Assembly (NCBI GenBank): GCA_017495165.1
Contig: JAFEII010000030.1
Coordinates: 22,190-86,189 of the forward strand
Length of the DNA: 64,000 nt
Direction: 5' to 3'
Source: Hydromonas sp.
Lineage (GTDB): Bacteria; Pseudomonadota; Gammaproteobacteria; Burkholderiales; Burkholderiaceae
This document shows, piece by piece, positions 34,323 to 43,351 of the stretch. The first letter of the stretch is position 1. Each line of letters starts with the position of its first letter. Under the pieces are notes generated by a model. It was not told the origin of the DNA. It was given only the letters and a program-made list of their open reading frames with translations, and made no database searches. The position numbers and the translations under genes are program-made.

Positions 34323-35615
34323 ATGAGTGGTTTGTCATTGGGTGCGCAGATTGCAATTGTGTGCGGCTTGTTGCTTTGCTCTGCATTTTTTTCTATATCA
34401 GAAACCGCCATGATGGCGTTAAACCGCTTTCGTCTGCGGCATTTGGCCAAGCAAGGCAATCGCGCAGCCAAACGCACCCAAGGCTTGCTTGATCAAACTG
34501 AGCGACTGCTTGGCGTGATTTTGATTGGCAATAATATTATCAACACCGTTGCCGCCACGCTGACCGCGTCAATTGCGACGCATTATTTTTCTGGCAATGA
34601 CATGGCAATGACGGTGAGCGCAGGTGTGATTGCGTTTGCGATTATTATATTTAGTGAACTCACCCCCAAAGTCATTGGCGCGGCATTCCCCGAAAAAGTC
34701 GCTTTGCGCGTGAGTTTTTTGCTCAAGCCGCTTTTGACGCTGCTGTATCCAGCGGTTTGGTTTAGTAATTTATGTGCCAATGGTTTGCTTAAGTTGATGC
34801 GCGTCAATACCAAAAACATCGATGAGCATTTGAGCCCAGAAGAGCTGCGCTCTTTGGTGCTTGAGCAGTCTAAGTTTATGCCAAAAAAGCACAAAAGCAT
34901 TTTGGTCAATTTATTTGATTTAGAATCGATTGAAGTCAACGATTTAATGACGCCGCGTGCACGGCTTGAAGCGCTCAACATCAATGATGACATTGATGCG
35001 ATTCGCCACCAACTCGTGACGTGCTATCACAACAAACTGCCTGTGTATGACGGTGAAATGAACAATATTTTGGGGATATTCCACATCCGCAAAGCGCTGC
35101 ATCATTTGAATGATGGCAGTTTGACCCATGATGAAATCAGAGCCAGTCTGACCAAGCCGTATTTTATCCCTTCAGAAACCGCGATTTTTGAGCAGCTTCA
35201 GCATTTCCAAGAAGACCGCCAGCGCCTGGGTGTGGTGGTCGATGAGTACTCCGAGGTGCTGGGGATTTTGACCATGGAGGACATCATTGAGGAGATGGTG
35301 GGCGAGTTTACATCTGCTGCGCCCAATGCGCGCACTGGGATTGTGTGGGATGCGGCAGGGCAGGCGATTGTGGATGCTTCTGTGCCGCTGCGCCAATTGA
35401 ACCGTCGTTTGCAGATCGCGTTGCCTGTGGGCGGGCCCAAAACCTTAAATGGTTTGATTTTAGAGTATTTGCAAGAAATCCCTGATGCGCCAGTGTGTTT
35501 CCGTATGGCTGGTTGCCAGATTGAGGTGTTGCACATGGATGAGCACGGCGTGCGCTCAGTGCGGCTAATGAAAAATGCGGTGGACGATAAAAATAAAGAT
35601 AAAAATACAGGGTGA
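34323..35615 (+). CDS. HlyC/CorC-family membrane protein (DUF21-CBS-CorC_HlyC, CorB/YfjD-like)
   Basis: A 430-residue inner-membrane protein of the CNNM/CorB family, linked to magnesium or other cation transport. The DUF21 domain (1-190) has four hydrophobic segments and the family motif FFSISETAMMALNRFRLRHLAKQGN. A CBS pair follows (about 195-330; LMTPRARLEALN, GVVVDEYSEVLGILTMEDIIEEMVGEF), then a C-terminal CorC_HlyC domain (IVDASVPLRQLNRRL, TLNGLILEYLQEIP). Whether it transports ions itself is inferred. In betaproteobacteria it commonly sits just before pilB, as here, where pilB begins 31 bases later. Confidence 0.88.
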   Translation: MSGLSLGAQIAIVCGLLLCSAFFSISETAMMALNRFRLRHLAKQGNRAAKRTQGLLDQTERLLGVILIGNNIINTVAATLTASIATHYFSGNDMAMTVSAGVIAFAIIIFSELTPKVIGAAFPEKVALRVSFLLKPLLTLLYPAVWFSNLCANGLLKLMRVNTKNIDEHLSPEELRSLVLEQSKFMPKKHKSILVNLFDLESIEVNDLMTPRARLEALNINDDIDAIRHQLVTCYHNKLPVYDGEMNNILGIFHIRKALHHLNDGSLTHDEIRASLTKPYFIPSETAIFEQLQHFQEDRQRLGVVVDEYSEVLGILTMEDIIEEMVGEFTSAAPNARTGIVWDAAGQAIVDASVPLRQLNRRLQIALPVGGPKTLNGLILEYLQEIPDAPVCFRMAGCQIEVLHMDEHGVRSVRLMKNAVDDKNKDKNTG

Positions 35616-35646
35616 GTCACGCACATTTAAAGTGAGGCGGTTGATA

Positions 35647-37362
35647 ATGCATACATGGAGCACCCAAAGTTGGCCGTTATTGGCCAATCTTTTCATACAG
35701 CGTGATTGGCTGACCAAAGCTCAGGCCAATGAAATTGCTGCACGAGAACCTGCGCATTCTGCCGCTTGGTTGCAGGAATTTTTGTCCCAAAATCAACATG
35801 GCTTTACTGCGGGCTCTTTGGCCGATGCGTGTGCAAAGGTTTGGCGCATGACGCGTGCGGGTGTGCAAGAGGTTGCCAGCGCGAGTGTCCATCAAACTGC
35901 GCCGTTTGATTTGCCGATTCAGCTGGATACTTTGCCGCAGTCGGTTGTGGTGTTAAGCCTGACGCCGTTTTGTTTGGGGATTGTGGATTGCTCGGATTTG
36001 GCTATTGTGCAGCGGGTGCAGTTTTTGGTGAATCAGCCGCTTGAATGGCGGGTGTTGTCGGTGGATGAATACCAGTCGTTGCACGTTGCTCAAAACGTTG
36101 AGCGCCCGCAAAGGTTTTCGGGTCAAGGCGCTTTGCCAGAGGCGATTGAGGTTCGGGCGGCTTACCAAGACGCCAGAAGCGATGGTCGTGATAACAGCGA
36201 TGCGCCCGTGGTGCGCTATTTGCAAGAGTTGATGCAAAAAATGGTGCGCGAGCGTGCATCAGACCTGCATCTTGAGCCATTTTCAAATCATTACAGAATT
36301 CGGGCGCGGGTCGATGGTGTGCTGCATGATGTGGCAACCCCCGATTTTTCGCTCAAAGACCAATTGTCGGTGCGGCTTAAAGTGATGGCGCAACTCGATA
36401 TTTCTGAAAAACGTGTGCCGCAAGATGGGCGGGTTAAATTGCAGCTGCCGTCTGAACAGTCGGTTGATTGTCGGGTGAGCACGTTGCCCACATTGTTTGG
36501 GGAAAAAATTGTGGTGCGGTTTTTAAATACCCAAACCAAGGCGTTGCAATTATCGGATTTGGGTTTTGAGCCACAGCAGTTGGCGGCGCTTGATGCGGTA
36601 TTGGCGCGCCCGCACGGCTTGGTGCTCATGACTGGGCCGACGGGCAGCGGTAAAACCGTGTCGCTGTATGCGTGCTTGGCGCAGCTTAATACGGTCAGCG
36701 TGAATATTTTGACGGTGGAAGACCCCGTTGAGATTTTTATGGCGGGTGTGAATCAGGTGTCAATCAATGAGAAGGCGGGCGTTGGTTTTGCCACAGCGCT
36801 GCGTGCGTTTTTGCGCCAAGACCCTGACATTTTAATGGTTGGGGAAGTGCGCGATTTAGAAACGGCGGATATTTCTCTTAAAGCCGCACAAACAGGGCAT
36901 TTGGTGTTCTCAACTTTGCACACCAATGACGCGCCGCTCGCCTTAACGCGGTTGTCCCAAATGGGGGTTGCGCCGTATCATATTGCCGCATCGGTGAGCT
37001 TGATTGTCGCGCAGCGCTTGGTGCGCAGGCTGTGTTCGTGCAAAACCGCCACGAAATTGGATGCCGCCGTGCTGATCAGCGCGGGGTTGGATGTGGTTCA
37101 AGCGCGCCAAACTGACTGGCAAGCGTATGCGCCAAAAGGGTGCGAGCGCTGCCATTACACCGGTTTTTATGGCCGAATTGGGGTGTTTCAAGTGTTGCCC
37201 ATCAGCGCTGCCATGCAGTCAAAAATTGCGGTAAATGCAAGCGCTCAAAGTTTGAGCGAGCAAGCAGCGCTTGAAGGCGTGCTGACTTTGCGCCAAGCGG
37301 GTTTGCTGAAAGTGATGGCGGGCGAATGTTCGCTCAAAGAAGTGATGTCGGCCACGACGTGA
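35647..37362 (+). CDS. pilB: Type IV pilus assembly ATPase PilB
   Basis: Hexameric cytoplasmic ATPase that powers pilus extension. The 571 residues have an N-terminal MshEN/GspE_N-type domain (about 1-170), then the secretion ATPase core. Walker A GPTGSGKT is at 330-337, with the Asp box VNILTVEDPVEI, Walker B LRQDPDILMVGEVRDLETADI, the His box HLVFSTLHTNDAPLALTRL, and a zinc-binding set: RRLCSCKTA then GCERCHYTGFYGRIGVF. I chose the ATG at 35647; the frame is open to 35575 but that part overlaps the preceding gene. GAGG lies about 10 bases upstream. pilC follows after 33 bases. Confidence 0.95.
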   Translation: MHTWSTQSWPLLANLFIQRDWLTKAQANEIAAREPAHSAAWLQEFLSQNQHGFTAGSLADACAKVWRMTRAGVQEVASASVHQTAPFDLPIQLDTLPQSVVVLSLTPFCLGIVDCSDLAIVQRVQFLVNQPLEWRVLSVDEYQSLHVAQNVERPQRFSGQGALPEAIEVRAAYQDARSDGRDNSDAPVVRYLQELMQKMVRERASDLHLEPFSNHYRIRARVDGVLHDVATPDFSLKDQLSVRLKVMAQLDISEKRVPQDGRVKLQLPSEQSVDCRVSTLPTLFGEKIVVRFLNTQTKALQLSDLGFEPQQLAALDAVLARPHGLVLMTGPTGSGKTVSLYACLAQLNTVSVNILTVEDPVEIFMAGVNQVSINEKAGVGFATALRAFLRQDPDILMVGEVRDLETADISLKAAQTGHLVFSTLHTNDAPLALTRLSQMGVAPYHIAASVSLIVAQRLVRRLCSCKTATKLDAAVLISAGLDVVQARQTDWQAYAPKGCERCHYTGFYGRIGVFQVLPISAAMQSKIAVNASAQSLSEQAALEGVLTLRQAGLLKVMAGECSLKEVMSATT

Positions 37363-37395
37363 TGCTTTGGCATAAATGAGACTTTTTGGAAGCAC

Positions 37396-38613
37396 ATGAT
37401 GACGGCTAAAAACACAAAAAAAATGACCCCACGACGCTTTTCTTGGCGCGGTCAAAATCGCACGGGCGGCTTGGTGGCGGGCGTTTTGTATGGTGCGGAC
37501 AAAGACAGCATTCGGGCTCAGTTGGCGCAGTGCGGCGTGGTGGCGCTGCGAATTTTTGCTTCCAGAGAACCGTGGCGCAAACCGATTGCTCAGCCGCTCA
37601 TTACCTTGTTTTTGCAAGAGTTTTCAACGCTGTACAGCGCGGGCGTTGGTGTGCTGCGTATTTTTGATGTGTTGCTGCACAGCAGTAAAAACCCAGCGTT
37701 TCAATCCGTGGTGCAATCGCTTCAATTAGATGTTGCGCGTGGTGAATCCCTGCATTTGGCAATGCGCCACCATCCGCGCGTGTTTGACGAGCTGACGTGC
37801 AATTTAATTGAAAGCGGTGAGCGCTCGGGCAAATTAAGCGCGGTGCTGCGCAACATCGTTTATACCGCTGAGCGTCGCCAGCAGCTCGCCAGTCAAATTT
37901 TGACGGCGATGGTGTATCCGGTTTTTATTATTTTGAGCACATTGTTGGTGTGGGTTGCGGTTTTGGGCTGGGTTGTGCCTGTGTTTGAGGCGGTTTACAA
38001 AAACGGTGGCAAGCAGCTGCCTTGGATTACCCAGTTTTTGCTTGATGCTTCGCAAAACATGCGCACGCATGGTGTTTTTATCGCAATCGGTTTAATCGGC
38101 GTGGGCATTTTTTTATTCAATTGGCAAAACGGGCGCTGGCGTTACGCGCTTGATGTGTTTAAATTCAAGCTGCCTGTGTTTGGCAAACTGCTCAAAACCG
38201 CGCTCAACGCGCAGTTTGCCCGCGTGTTTTCATTGCTGCATGATTCTGGCGTGCCGTTGCATGAGGCGTTGCAGTTGACTGGCTCAACCGCTGGGTATTT
38301 GCCCATGCAGCGTGCCGCTGAACAGTCTGCGCAACATGTTTTGAATGGCTACAATTTGTCGGTCGCGATGGCGCGCCATCCTGTGTTTGAAACCTCGCTG
38401 GTGCAACGCGTTCAAATTGGCGAGGAGTCAGGTGCGCTCACGTTAATGCTCGAGCAATACGCCACGCACAACGAGTTTTTGGTTGAGCAAATGGTCAAGC
38501 GCTTGTCGGCTTTGATTGAGCCCATGCTGATTTTATTGATTGGCGCAATGGTGGTTGTGATGGTGGTGGCGCTGTATTTGCCTATTTTAGATTTAGGCTC
38601 GGCATTGCGATGA
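37396..38613 (+). CDS. pilC: Type IV pilus inner-membrane platform protein PilC
   Basis: Polytopic protein (405 residues) that couples PilB to pilin polymerisation. Two GspF domains are visible, about 70-190 (FLQEFSTLYSAGVGVLRIFDVL, LIESGERSGKLSAVL) and 270-400 (FARVFSLLHDSGVPLHEAL, VQIGEESGALTLMLEQYA). Three hydrophobic segments lie near 165-195, 220-245 and 370-395. The usual T4P leader of about 50 residues before the first GspF domain is present (MTPRRFSWRGQNRTGG). TTGGAAG precedes the ATG at 37396. pilD overlaps the stop by four bases. Confidence 0.95.
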   Translation: MMTAKNTKKMTPRRFSWRGQNRTGGLVAGVLYGADKDSIRAQLAQCGVVALRIFASREPWRKPIAQPLITLFLQEFSTLYSAGVGVLRIFDVLLHSSKNPAFQSVVQSLQLDVARGESLHLAMRHHPRVFDELTCNLIESGERSGKLSAVLRNIVYTAERRQQLASQILTAMVYPVFIILSTLLVWVAVLGWVVPVFEAVYKNGGKQLPWITQFLLDASQNMRTHGVFIAIGLIGVGIFLFNWQNGRWRYALDVFKFKLPVFGKLLKTALNAQFARVFSLLHDSGVPLHEALQLTGSTAGYLPMQRAAEQSAQHVLNGYNLSVAMARHPVFETSLVQRVQIGEESGALTLMLEQYATHNEFLVEQMVKRLSALIEPMLILLIGAMVVVMVVALYLPILDLGSALR

Positions 38614-39383
38614 TCTACTTTTTTTGCATCATGCTCGCCGCCGCATTGGGCAGTTTTGCCAATGTCTTAATTTATCGTCTGCCATTGATGATTTTGAGCG
38701 ACGCGCCGATAAGTCTTGCGCAGCCCGCTTCGCATTGCCCGCATTGCAAAGCCCCAATCAAGTGGCGCTATAATTTGCCGTTGCTTGGTTTTATTGCGTT
38801 AAAAGGGCGCTGCGCGGCTTGCCATGCCAACATCCCGCGCCGTTATTTTTTGGTTGAGCTTGGCGCTGTTTTATTGGCGGTGCTGTGTTTGGTTCAATGG
38901 GGCGTAAGTTGTCAGGCAGCGGCTTATTTTATATTTTTGCTTGGGCTGTGGGCGCTCTCTTGGATTGATGCGGCGCATTATTTGTTGCCCGATGTGCTCA
39001 CGCAAGGCTTGCTTTGGCTCGGTCTCCTCTATAACGCGCTTGCTGCGCCAAACAGTTTGAGTGACATGGTTTTTGCCGCGGCGTTGGGCTACGGTTTGCT
39101 GTACGCGGTTTATTTTGTGTACCTCAAAATAACGGGCAAAGTAGGTTTGGGCTTTGGTGATATGAAGCTGCTGGCCGCAATTGGTGCTTGGCTGGGGGCG
39201 AATGCAATGCTCAATGTGTTGTTGTTGGCGTGTTTGTCGGCGCTGTTGTTTGGGGTGGTTGGCGTATTGTTGCGCAGAGCGGTGCTGCAAAAAATCTGGC
39301 CGTTCGGGCCTTTTTTGGCGCTGGCCGCAGCGATTGTTTTGTTCACTGGCGCTGATTTTACGGTGCTTTGGAGCCGTTTATGA
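38610..39383 (+). CDS. pilD: Prepilin peptidase / N-methyltransferase PilD
   Basis: Membrane aspartic protease that cleaves the prepilin leader and methylates the new N-terminal residue. Its 257 residues include the cytoplasmic cysteine cluster CPHC and CAAC (the four-Cys type carrying the methyltransferase domain). The catalytic aspartates are in SWIDAAHYLLPD and GFGDMKLLA. About seven hydrophobic segments are visible. It overlaps pilC by ATGA at 38610 and coaE by ATGA at its end, so pilB-pilC-pilD-coaE form a tight operon. The region has no pilA or other pilin gene. Confidence 0.96.
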   Translation: MIYFFCIMLAAALGSFANVLIYRLPLMILSDAPISLAQPASHCPHCKAPIKWRYNLPLLGFIALKGRCAACHANIPRRYFLVELGAVLLAVLCLVQWGVSCQAAAYFIFLLGLWALSWIDAAHYLLPDVLTQGLLWLGLLYNALAAPNSLSDMVFAAALGYGLLYAVYFVYLKITGKVGLGFGDMKLLAAIGAWLGANAMLNVLLLACLSALLFGVVGVLLRRAVLQKIWPFGPFLALAAAIVLFTGADFTVLWSRL

Positions 39384-40099
39384 CGCATGTGAATCAAATA
39401 GAAATTCTTGACCAAAACCTGCGCAATATTTCGCGCCCCAATCGATTGCCCGCACTGCTTAATGTGGGGCTTACAGGTTCAATCGGCTCGGGCAAATCAA
39501 CATTGGCCGCTCAATTACAGGGCGCAGGTGCGCTGATGATTGATTTTGATGCCATCTCTCACCAATTAACTGGCGCCAATGGCGCGGCAATGCCAGAAAT
39601 TGTGGCGGCGTTTGGGGCTGCCATGCAACTGCCTGATGGCGCATTGCATCGGTCAAATATGCGCCAATTGGTGTTTCATGATGGCGATGCAAAGCGCTCA
39701 TTAGAAAAAATCATGCACCGCCTTATTTCACAGCACGCCATTTTGCAAGCCGCGCAGCTGGTTGACGCCCAGCCTAACGCTTTGTGCGTGGTGTACGATA
39801 TTCCTTTGTTGTATGGCAATACGCGTTGGCTCGAGTTGCTTGACGCCATTGTGTGCGTGACCTGCGAGCGCACCACCCAAATATCACGGGTTTTGCAGCG
39901 CAGCCCCCAGTTAACCGTTCAAATGGTTGAGCGCATTTTGGCGCAGCAGGCGAACAATCATGAGCTGTGCAGTATCGCAAATGTTGTATTTGACAACACA
40001 CAAAATGCGGCAAACCACTTGCAAAATAAGGGTTCGCTCAATATACTGCTCGAATATATAACCCGATTGACTCAGGCAAAAGAACACGAAAACTATTAA
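39380..40099 (+). CDS. coaE: Dephospho-CoA kinase
   Basis: Last step of coenzyme A synthesis, phosphorylating the ribose 3'-hydroxyl. The 239 residues contain the P-loop GLTGSIGSGKST ending at T41, the FDAISHQLT segment that binds dephospho-CoA, and VVYDIPLLYG with the C-terminal lid helices. There are about 27 extra residues before the first strand compared with typical CoaE, which usually begins a few residues before the P-loop. The ATG at 39380 overlaps the pilD stop (ATGA), which supports this start and translation coupling. An internal start would lack that coupling. Location after pilD is classical for betaproteobacteria. Confidence 0.94.
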   Translation: MTHVNQIEILDQNLRNISRPNRLPALLNVGLTGSIGSGKSTLAAQLQGAGALMIDFDAISHQLTGANGAAMPEIVAAFGAAMQLPDGALHRSNMRQLVFHDGDAKRSLEKIMHRLISQHAILQAAQLVDAQPNALCVVYDIPLLYGNTRWLELLDAIVCVTCERTTQISRVLQRSPQLTVQMVERILAQQANNHELCSIANVVFDNTQNAANHLQNKGSLNILLEYITRLTQAKEHENY

Positions 40100-40128
40100 A
40101 ACAGCAAAACCACTAAAAAGTACCGTAC

Positions 40129-40923
40129 ATGAATCCACAAGGGCAAGCCCCCACCACGTTATTCGAATTTCCTTTAAATGAGCGCTTTCGCACTTATTTG
40201 CGTCTGGAGTCTTTGTATGCAAGATGGCAGAGTTTGTTGTTGGACTGCGCCGCGCAAAGCCATCACACGGCATTGTTAACCTTGTTTGAGTTGTTTGAGT
40301 ACGCGTTTCGTTACGATGTCAAAGGCGATTTGCTCACAGACCTTAATCGCTGTAAACAAACGCTTGAGCGTTTTAGAGATTTGCCTGGGTTGTCTGAGGA
40401 AAAGCTCAAGCAAAGCCTATTTCGGATTGAAGATGCGCAAAGACAAGTAGAAAAATCCCCAAAATTTGGCAGTAACTTGGCTGATAACGAATGGCTGTTT
40501 AATGTGAAAACCCGCATGGTTTTGGCGGGAGGCGTTTGTTCGTTTGATGTGCCGTTTTATTATCAATGGTTGCAATACACGCCAGAGTCACGCGTGCAGG
40601 ATTTGGAGTCTTGGATTACGCCGATGTTGCCGATGTTTGATGCGCTCAAACTTTTGATGATGATGGCCAGAGAAACCTGCAAACAAATGCAATGTGTGAG
40701 CACAGATAAGGCGTATCAGCAGCCGTTAAATGGCCAAAAATTTGATTTAATGCAAGTCCAATATTCCAGCCTGTCCGCTTACATTCCCGACATCAGCGCC
40801 AACAAACATGTGATTTGGTTGCGTTTTGCGCTGCCAACTTATCGCGGTCAGCCATCGCGTCCAAACGCTGATTTGGGGGTTAACGAAATCCCATTTGACC
40901 TCAAATTGTGCGGCTTGTTTTAA
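40129..40923 (+). CDS. zapD: Cell division protein ZapD
   Basis: FtsZ-bundling protein that stabilises the Z-ring. Its 264 residues begin FEFPLNERFRTYLRLESL, the family signature, and include YDVKGDLLTDLNRC, the helical coiled region around LDLNRCKQTLERFRDLPGL, a central FDVPFYYQWLQ, and the C-terminal strand set VIWLRFALPTYRGQPSRPNADLGVNEIPFDLKLC. The length and all segments are typical. It lies 29 bases after coaE and 42 bases before yacG, the conserved coaE-zapD-yacG order. Confidence 0.95.
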   Translation: MNPQGQAPTTLFEFPLNERFRTYLRLESLYARWQSLLLDCAAQSHHTALLTLFELFEYAFRYDVKGDLLTDLNRCKQTLERFRDLPGLSEEKLKQSLFRIEDAQRQVEKSPKFGSNLADNEWLFNVKTRMVLAGGVCSFDVPFYYQWLQYTPESRVQDLESWITPMLPMFDALKLLMMMARETCKQMQCVSTDKAYQQPLNGQKFDLMQVQYSSLSAYIPDISANKHVIWLRFALPTYRGQPSRPNADLGVNEIPFDLKLCGLF

Positions 40924-40965
40924 GCGAGCTTGCCCGCGAATCAACGATTACCCAAGAGTTTATGT

Positions 40966-41154
40966 ATGCCACAAATAACCTGCCCAACCTGTAAAGTTGC
41001 CCACCAATATGACACGACGTCGGCTTGCAGGCCTTTTTGTTCCGAGCGTTGCCGCTTAATTGATTTGGGCGCTTGGTCGCAAGAACGGTTTAAAATCCCC
41101 GTTGCGATTGGGGAAGATGACGTGCTGGCGTTTGATGATGGCGCCGTGCATTAA
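40966..41154 (+). CDS. yacG: DNA gyrase inhibitor YacG (zinc-binding)
   Basis: Small protein of 62 residues with a Cys4 zinc site (CPTC near the start, then CSERCRLIDLGAW), which binds GyrB and inhibits gyrase in E. coli. The family signature RPFCSERCRLIDLGAW is intact. I chose the ATG at 40966 because AAGAG lies 7 bases upstream. It ends the pil-coaE-zapD run and faces nadA; a bidirectional terminator separates them. Confidence 0.93.
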   Translation: MPQITCPTCKVAHQYDTTSACRPFCSERCRLIDLGAWSQERFKIPVAIGEDDVLAFDDGAVH

Positions 41155-41224
41155 ACGCTGCGTTGAACTGCTGCGTTAAATTATTGCAAAAGTTAGCCAC
41201 AAAACTGTGCGCAAACTGGGCACA

Positions 41225-41255
41225 AAAAAACCAAAACGACTTGTTTTGGTTTTTT
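41225..41255. terminator. Bidirectional terminator between yacG and nadA
   Basis: AAAAAACCAAAAC (41225-41237) pairs perfectly with GTTTTGGTTTTTT (41243-41255) around a 5-base loop. A- and T-runs on both sides let it stop transcription from yacG and, on the minus strand, from nadA. Confidence 0.8.
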
Positions 41256-41277
41256 GTTTGCCATGTTTGAAGTGGCC

Positions 41278-41309
41278 GTTGCTGTTGTTGCTGTTGTTGC
41301 TGTTGTTGC
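41278..41309. repeat. 9-bp tandem repeat just downstream of nadA
   Basis: GTTGCTGTT occurs three times in perfect tandem plus a GTTGC remnant. It lies 8 bases beyond the nadA stop codon (41318-41320, minus strand), between the stop and the terminator. In another minus-strand frame it reads as Asn-Asn-Ser repeats, but no gene is there. Confidence 0.8.
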
Positions 41310-41317
41310 CGTTTGGT

Positions 41318-42406
41318 TTATTGTGCGGCCGTTTGTTGCGCTGCAAAATCGAGCATGCGGTCAATCGGCAATCTGGCGCGTTCAACAATTGCCGCATCAA
41401 TGTGAATTTCGTTAAAACCAGTCCCGATTTTTTGTAACACTTCCAGCGTGTTGCGCAGGCCATTCATCGCCATCCACGGGCAGTGCGCGCAGCTTTTACA
41501 CGTGGCGCCATTGCCTGCGGTGGGCGCTTCAATAAATAACTTGTTGGGGTTTTGTTGGCGCAATTTGTGCATCATGCCGTTGTCGGTGGCCACAATAAAC
41601 TCTGGCGCATCAAATTCACGTGCGGCTTTTAAAATCGCTGAGGTTGAACCAACCGCATCGGCCAGCGCCACAATCGCTGCGGGCGACTCTGGGTGCACCA
41701 ATACTTTTGCATGCGGGTGCTGCTTTTTGAGTTCTTCAAGTTCAAGCGCTTTAAATTCATCGTGCACAATGCAAGCGCCTTGCCACATCAACATGTCTGC
41801 GCCCGTTTCGCGCTGAATGTAGCTGCCCAAATGGCGGTCTGGCGCCCACAATATTTTTTGCCCCAGCGCTTTTAAATGCGCCACAATCGGCAGGGCGATG
41901 CTTGAGGTGACCATCCAATCGGCGCGTGCTTTGACGGCGGCGGATGTGTTGGCGTACACAACCACGGTGCGGTCTGGATGTTGGTCGCAAAATGCGGCAA
42001 AATCGTCGGCTGGGCAGCCCAAATCGAGCGAGCAGTTGGCGTCTAATTCGGGTACCAATACGCGTTTTTCGGGGCTCAAAATTTTGGCCGATTCGCCCAT
42101 AAATCGCACACCTGCAACCACCAAGGTTTGCGCCGCATGGTCGCGCCCAAAGCGCGCCATTTCGAGTGAGTCCGATACAATCCCGCCTGTTTCCTCAGCC
42201 AAGTCTTGCAAATCAGGGTGGACGTAGTAGTGCGCGACTAAAACCGCGTTTTTCTCTGCCAGTAATTCTTTGATTTGTTGTTTCAATGCTGCGCGCTCGG
42301 TTGATGACGGCTCAGTTGGCACTTTTGCCCAAACTTGCGCAGTGCTGCAGGTATTGGCGGATGTGGGTTGGTCGTATTGGACGGCGATTTGTTGTGACGT
42401 GCTCAT
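41318..42406 (-). CDS. nadA: Quinolinate synthase
   Basis: Fe-S enzyme condensing iminoaspartate with dihydroxyacetone phosphate to quinolinate in NAD synthesis. The 362 residues include [49 protein letters not shown], the [13 protein letters not shown] segment, [15 protein letters not shown], and the C-terminal [13 protein letters not shown] with the cluster cysteines. It follows nadC by 11 bases and is the last gene of the minus-strand run. nadB is not in the window. Confidence 0.96.
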   Translation of the reverse strand: MSTSQQIAVQYDQPTSANTCSTAQVWAKVPTEPSSTERAALKQQIKELLAEKNAVLVAHYYVHPDLQDLAEETGGIVSDSLEMARFGRDHAAQTLVVAGVRFMGESAKILSPEKRVLVPELDANCSLDLGCPADDFAAFCDQHPDRTVVVYANTSAAVKARADWMVTSSIALPIVAHLKALGQKILWAPDRHLGSYIQRETGADMLMWQGACIVHDEFKALELEELKKQHPHAKVLVHPESPAAIVALADAVGSTSAILKAAREFDAPEFIVATDNGMMHKLRQQNPNKLFIEAPTAGNGATCKSCAHCPWMAMNGLRNTLEVLQKIGTGFNEIHIDAAIVERARLPIDRMLDFAAQQTAAQ

Positions 42407-42417
42407 GGTTGCCCCGT

Positions 42418-43314
42418 TTAAATTTTGCTCATGCGCATCGAAAAATCAATTGCGCGTACGTGTTTGGTTAAGCTGCCGCTTGAAATGCGATCTACGCCCA
42501 GCTGTGCGTAACTGGCCACATTCTCCAGCGTGACGTTGCCTGATGCTTCTAGAATGGCTGCGCCTGCGTGATGTTGCTGATTGATTTGAACTGCCTCACT
42601 GATTTGGGCGTGGTTCATGTTGTCGAGCAAAATCATGGTGGCGCCTGCGGCCAGCGCGGTTTTGAGTTGGGTGATGGTTTCAACTTCTATCATGACAAAG
42701 GCAGCGGCGGCGTATGGATTGGTTGGCGCTGCCGCGTCTTTAATCGCTTGGGCTTGCGCCAGTACGGCGTCAATTCCGCCTGCTGTGGCGATGTGGTTTT
42801 CTTTTATCAAAATGCCGTCATATAGCGCAAAGCGGTGGTTTACGCCGCCGCCCACGGTCACGGCGTATTTTTGTGCCACGCGCAGACCAGGGATGGTTTT
42901 GCGTGAATCTACCATTTTGGTGGCTGTGTGTGCAATGGCGTCGGCAAAGCGGCGCACGGTGGTGGCGGTGCCAGAGAGCAGTTGGAGCAAATTAAGCGCC
43001 GCGCGTTCTGCTGTGAGCAACTCGCGGGCGTTGCCCGTAATGGTCACAATGGTTTGATTCTCGCTCATCAACGCGCCTTCCGCCACATGCCACTCTAATA
43101 CGGCGCTGGGCGCCGCTTGAGCAAACACGTGATTAAACCAAGGCTGGCCGCACAAAACCGCGACTTCGCGGCTGATGACCGTGGCTTTGGCCATGGCGTA
43201 AATTGGCACGAGTTGCGCGGTCAAATCGCCTGCGCCCACGTCTTCAATGAGGGCGGCGCGGACGTCGTTGGTGATGGCGGCGGATAGACGTTGTTCAGTA
43301 AGTTCGGCTTGCAT
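42418..43314 (-). CDS. nadC: Nicotinate-nucleotide pyrophosphorylase (carboxylating)
   Basis: Makes nicotinate mononucleotide from quinolinate and PRPP. The 298 residues contain [73 protein letters not shown], and the barrel-end segment [25 protein letters not shown]. The Arg, Lys and His substrate contacts of the family are in place. I chose the ATG at 43312-43314 because AGGGAA lies 8 bases upstream. The frame is open further, but that part overlaps the end of proA and has no homologous content. Confidence 0.96.
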   Translation of the reverse strand: MQAELTEQRLSAAITNDVRAALIEDVGAGDLTAQLVPIYAMAKATVISREVAVLCGQPWFNHVFAQAAPSAVLEWHVAEGALMSENQTIVTITGNARELLTAERAALNLLQLLSGTATTVRRFADAIAHTATKMVDSRKTIPGLRVAQKYAVTVGGGVNHRFALYDGILIKENHIATAGGIDAVLAQAQAIKDAAAPTNPYAAAAFVMIEVETITQLKTALAAGATMILLDNMNHAQISEAVQINQQHHAGAAILEASGNVTLENVASYAQLGVDRISSGSLTKHVRAIDFSMRMSKI

Positions 43315-43351
43315 GCTTATTTCCCTGAGGTGAGTTTTGAAAAATAGGTTT

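Noticed and set aside
41176..41463. Minus-strand frame with Asn-Asn-Ser repeats overlapping the nadA 3' end
   Set aside because: It overlaps nadA in another frame, spans the terminator and has no ribosome-binding site; the repeats come from the 9-mer tract.
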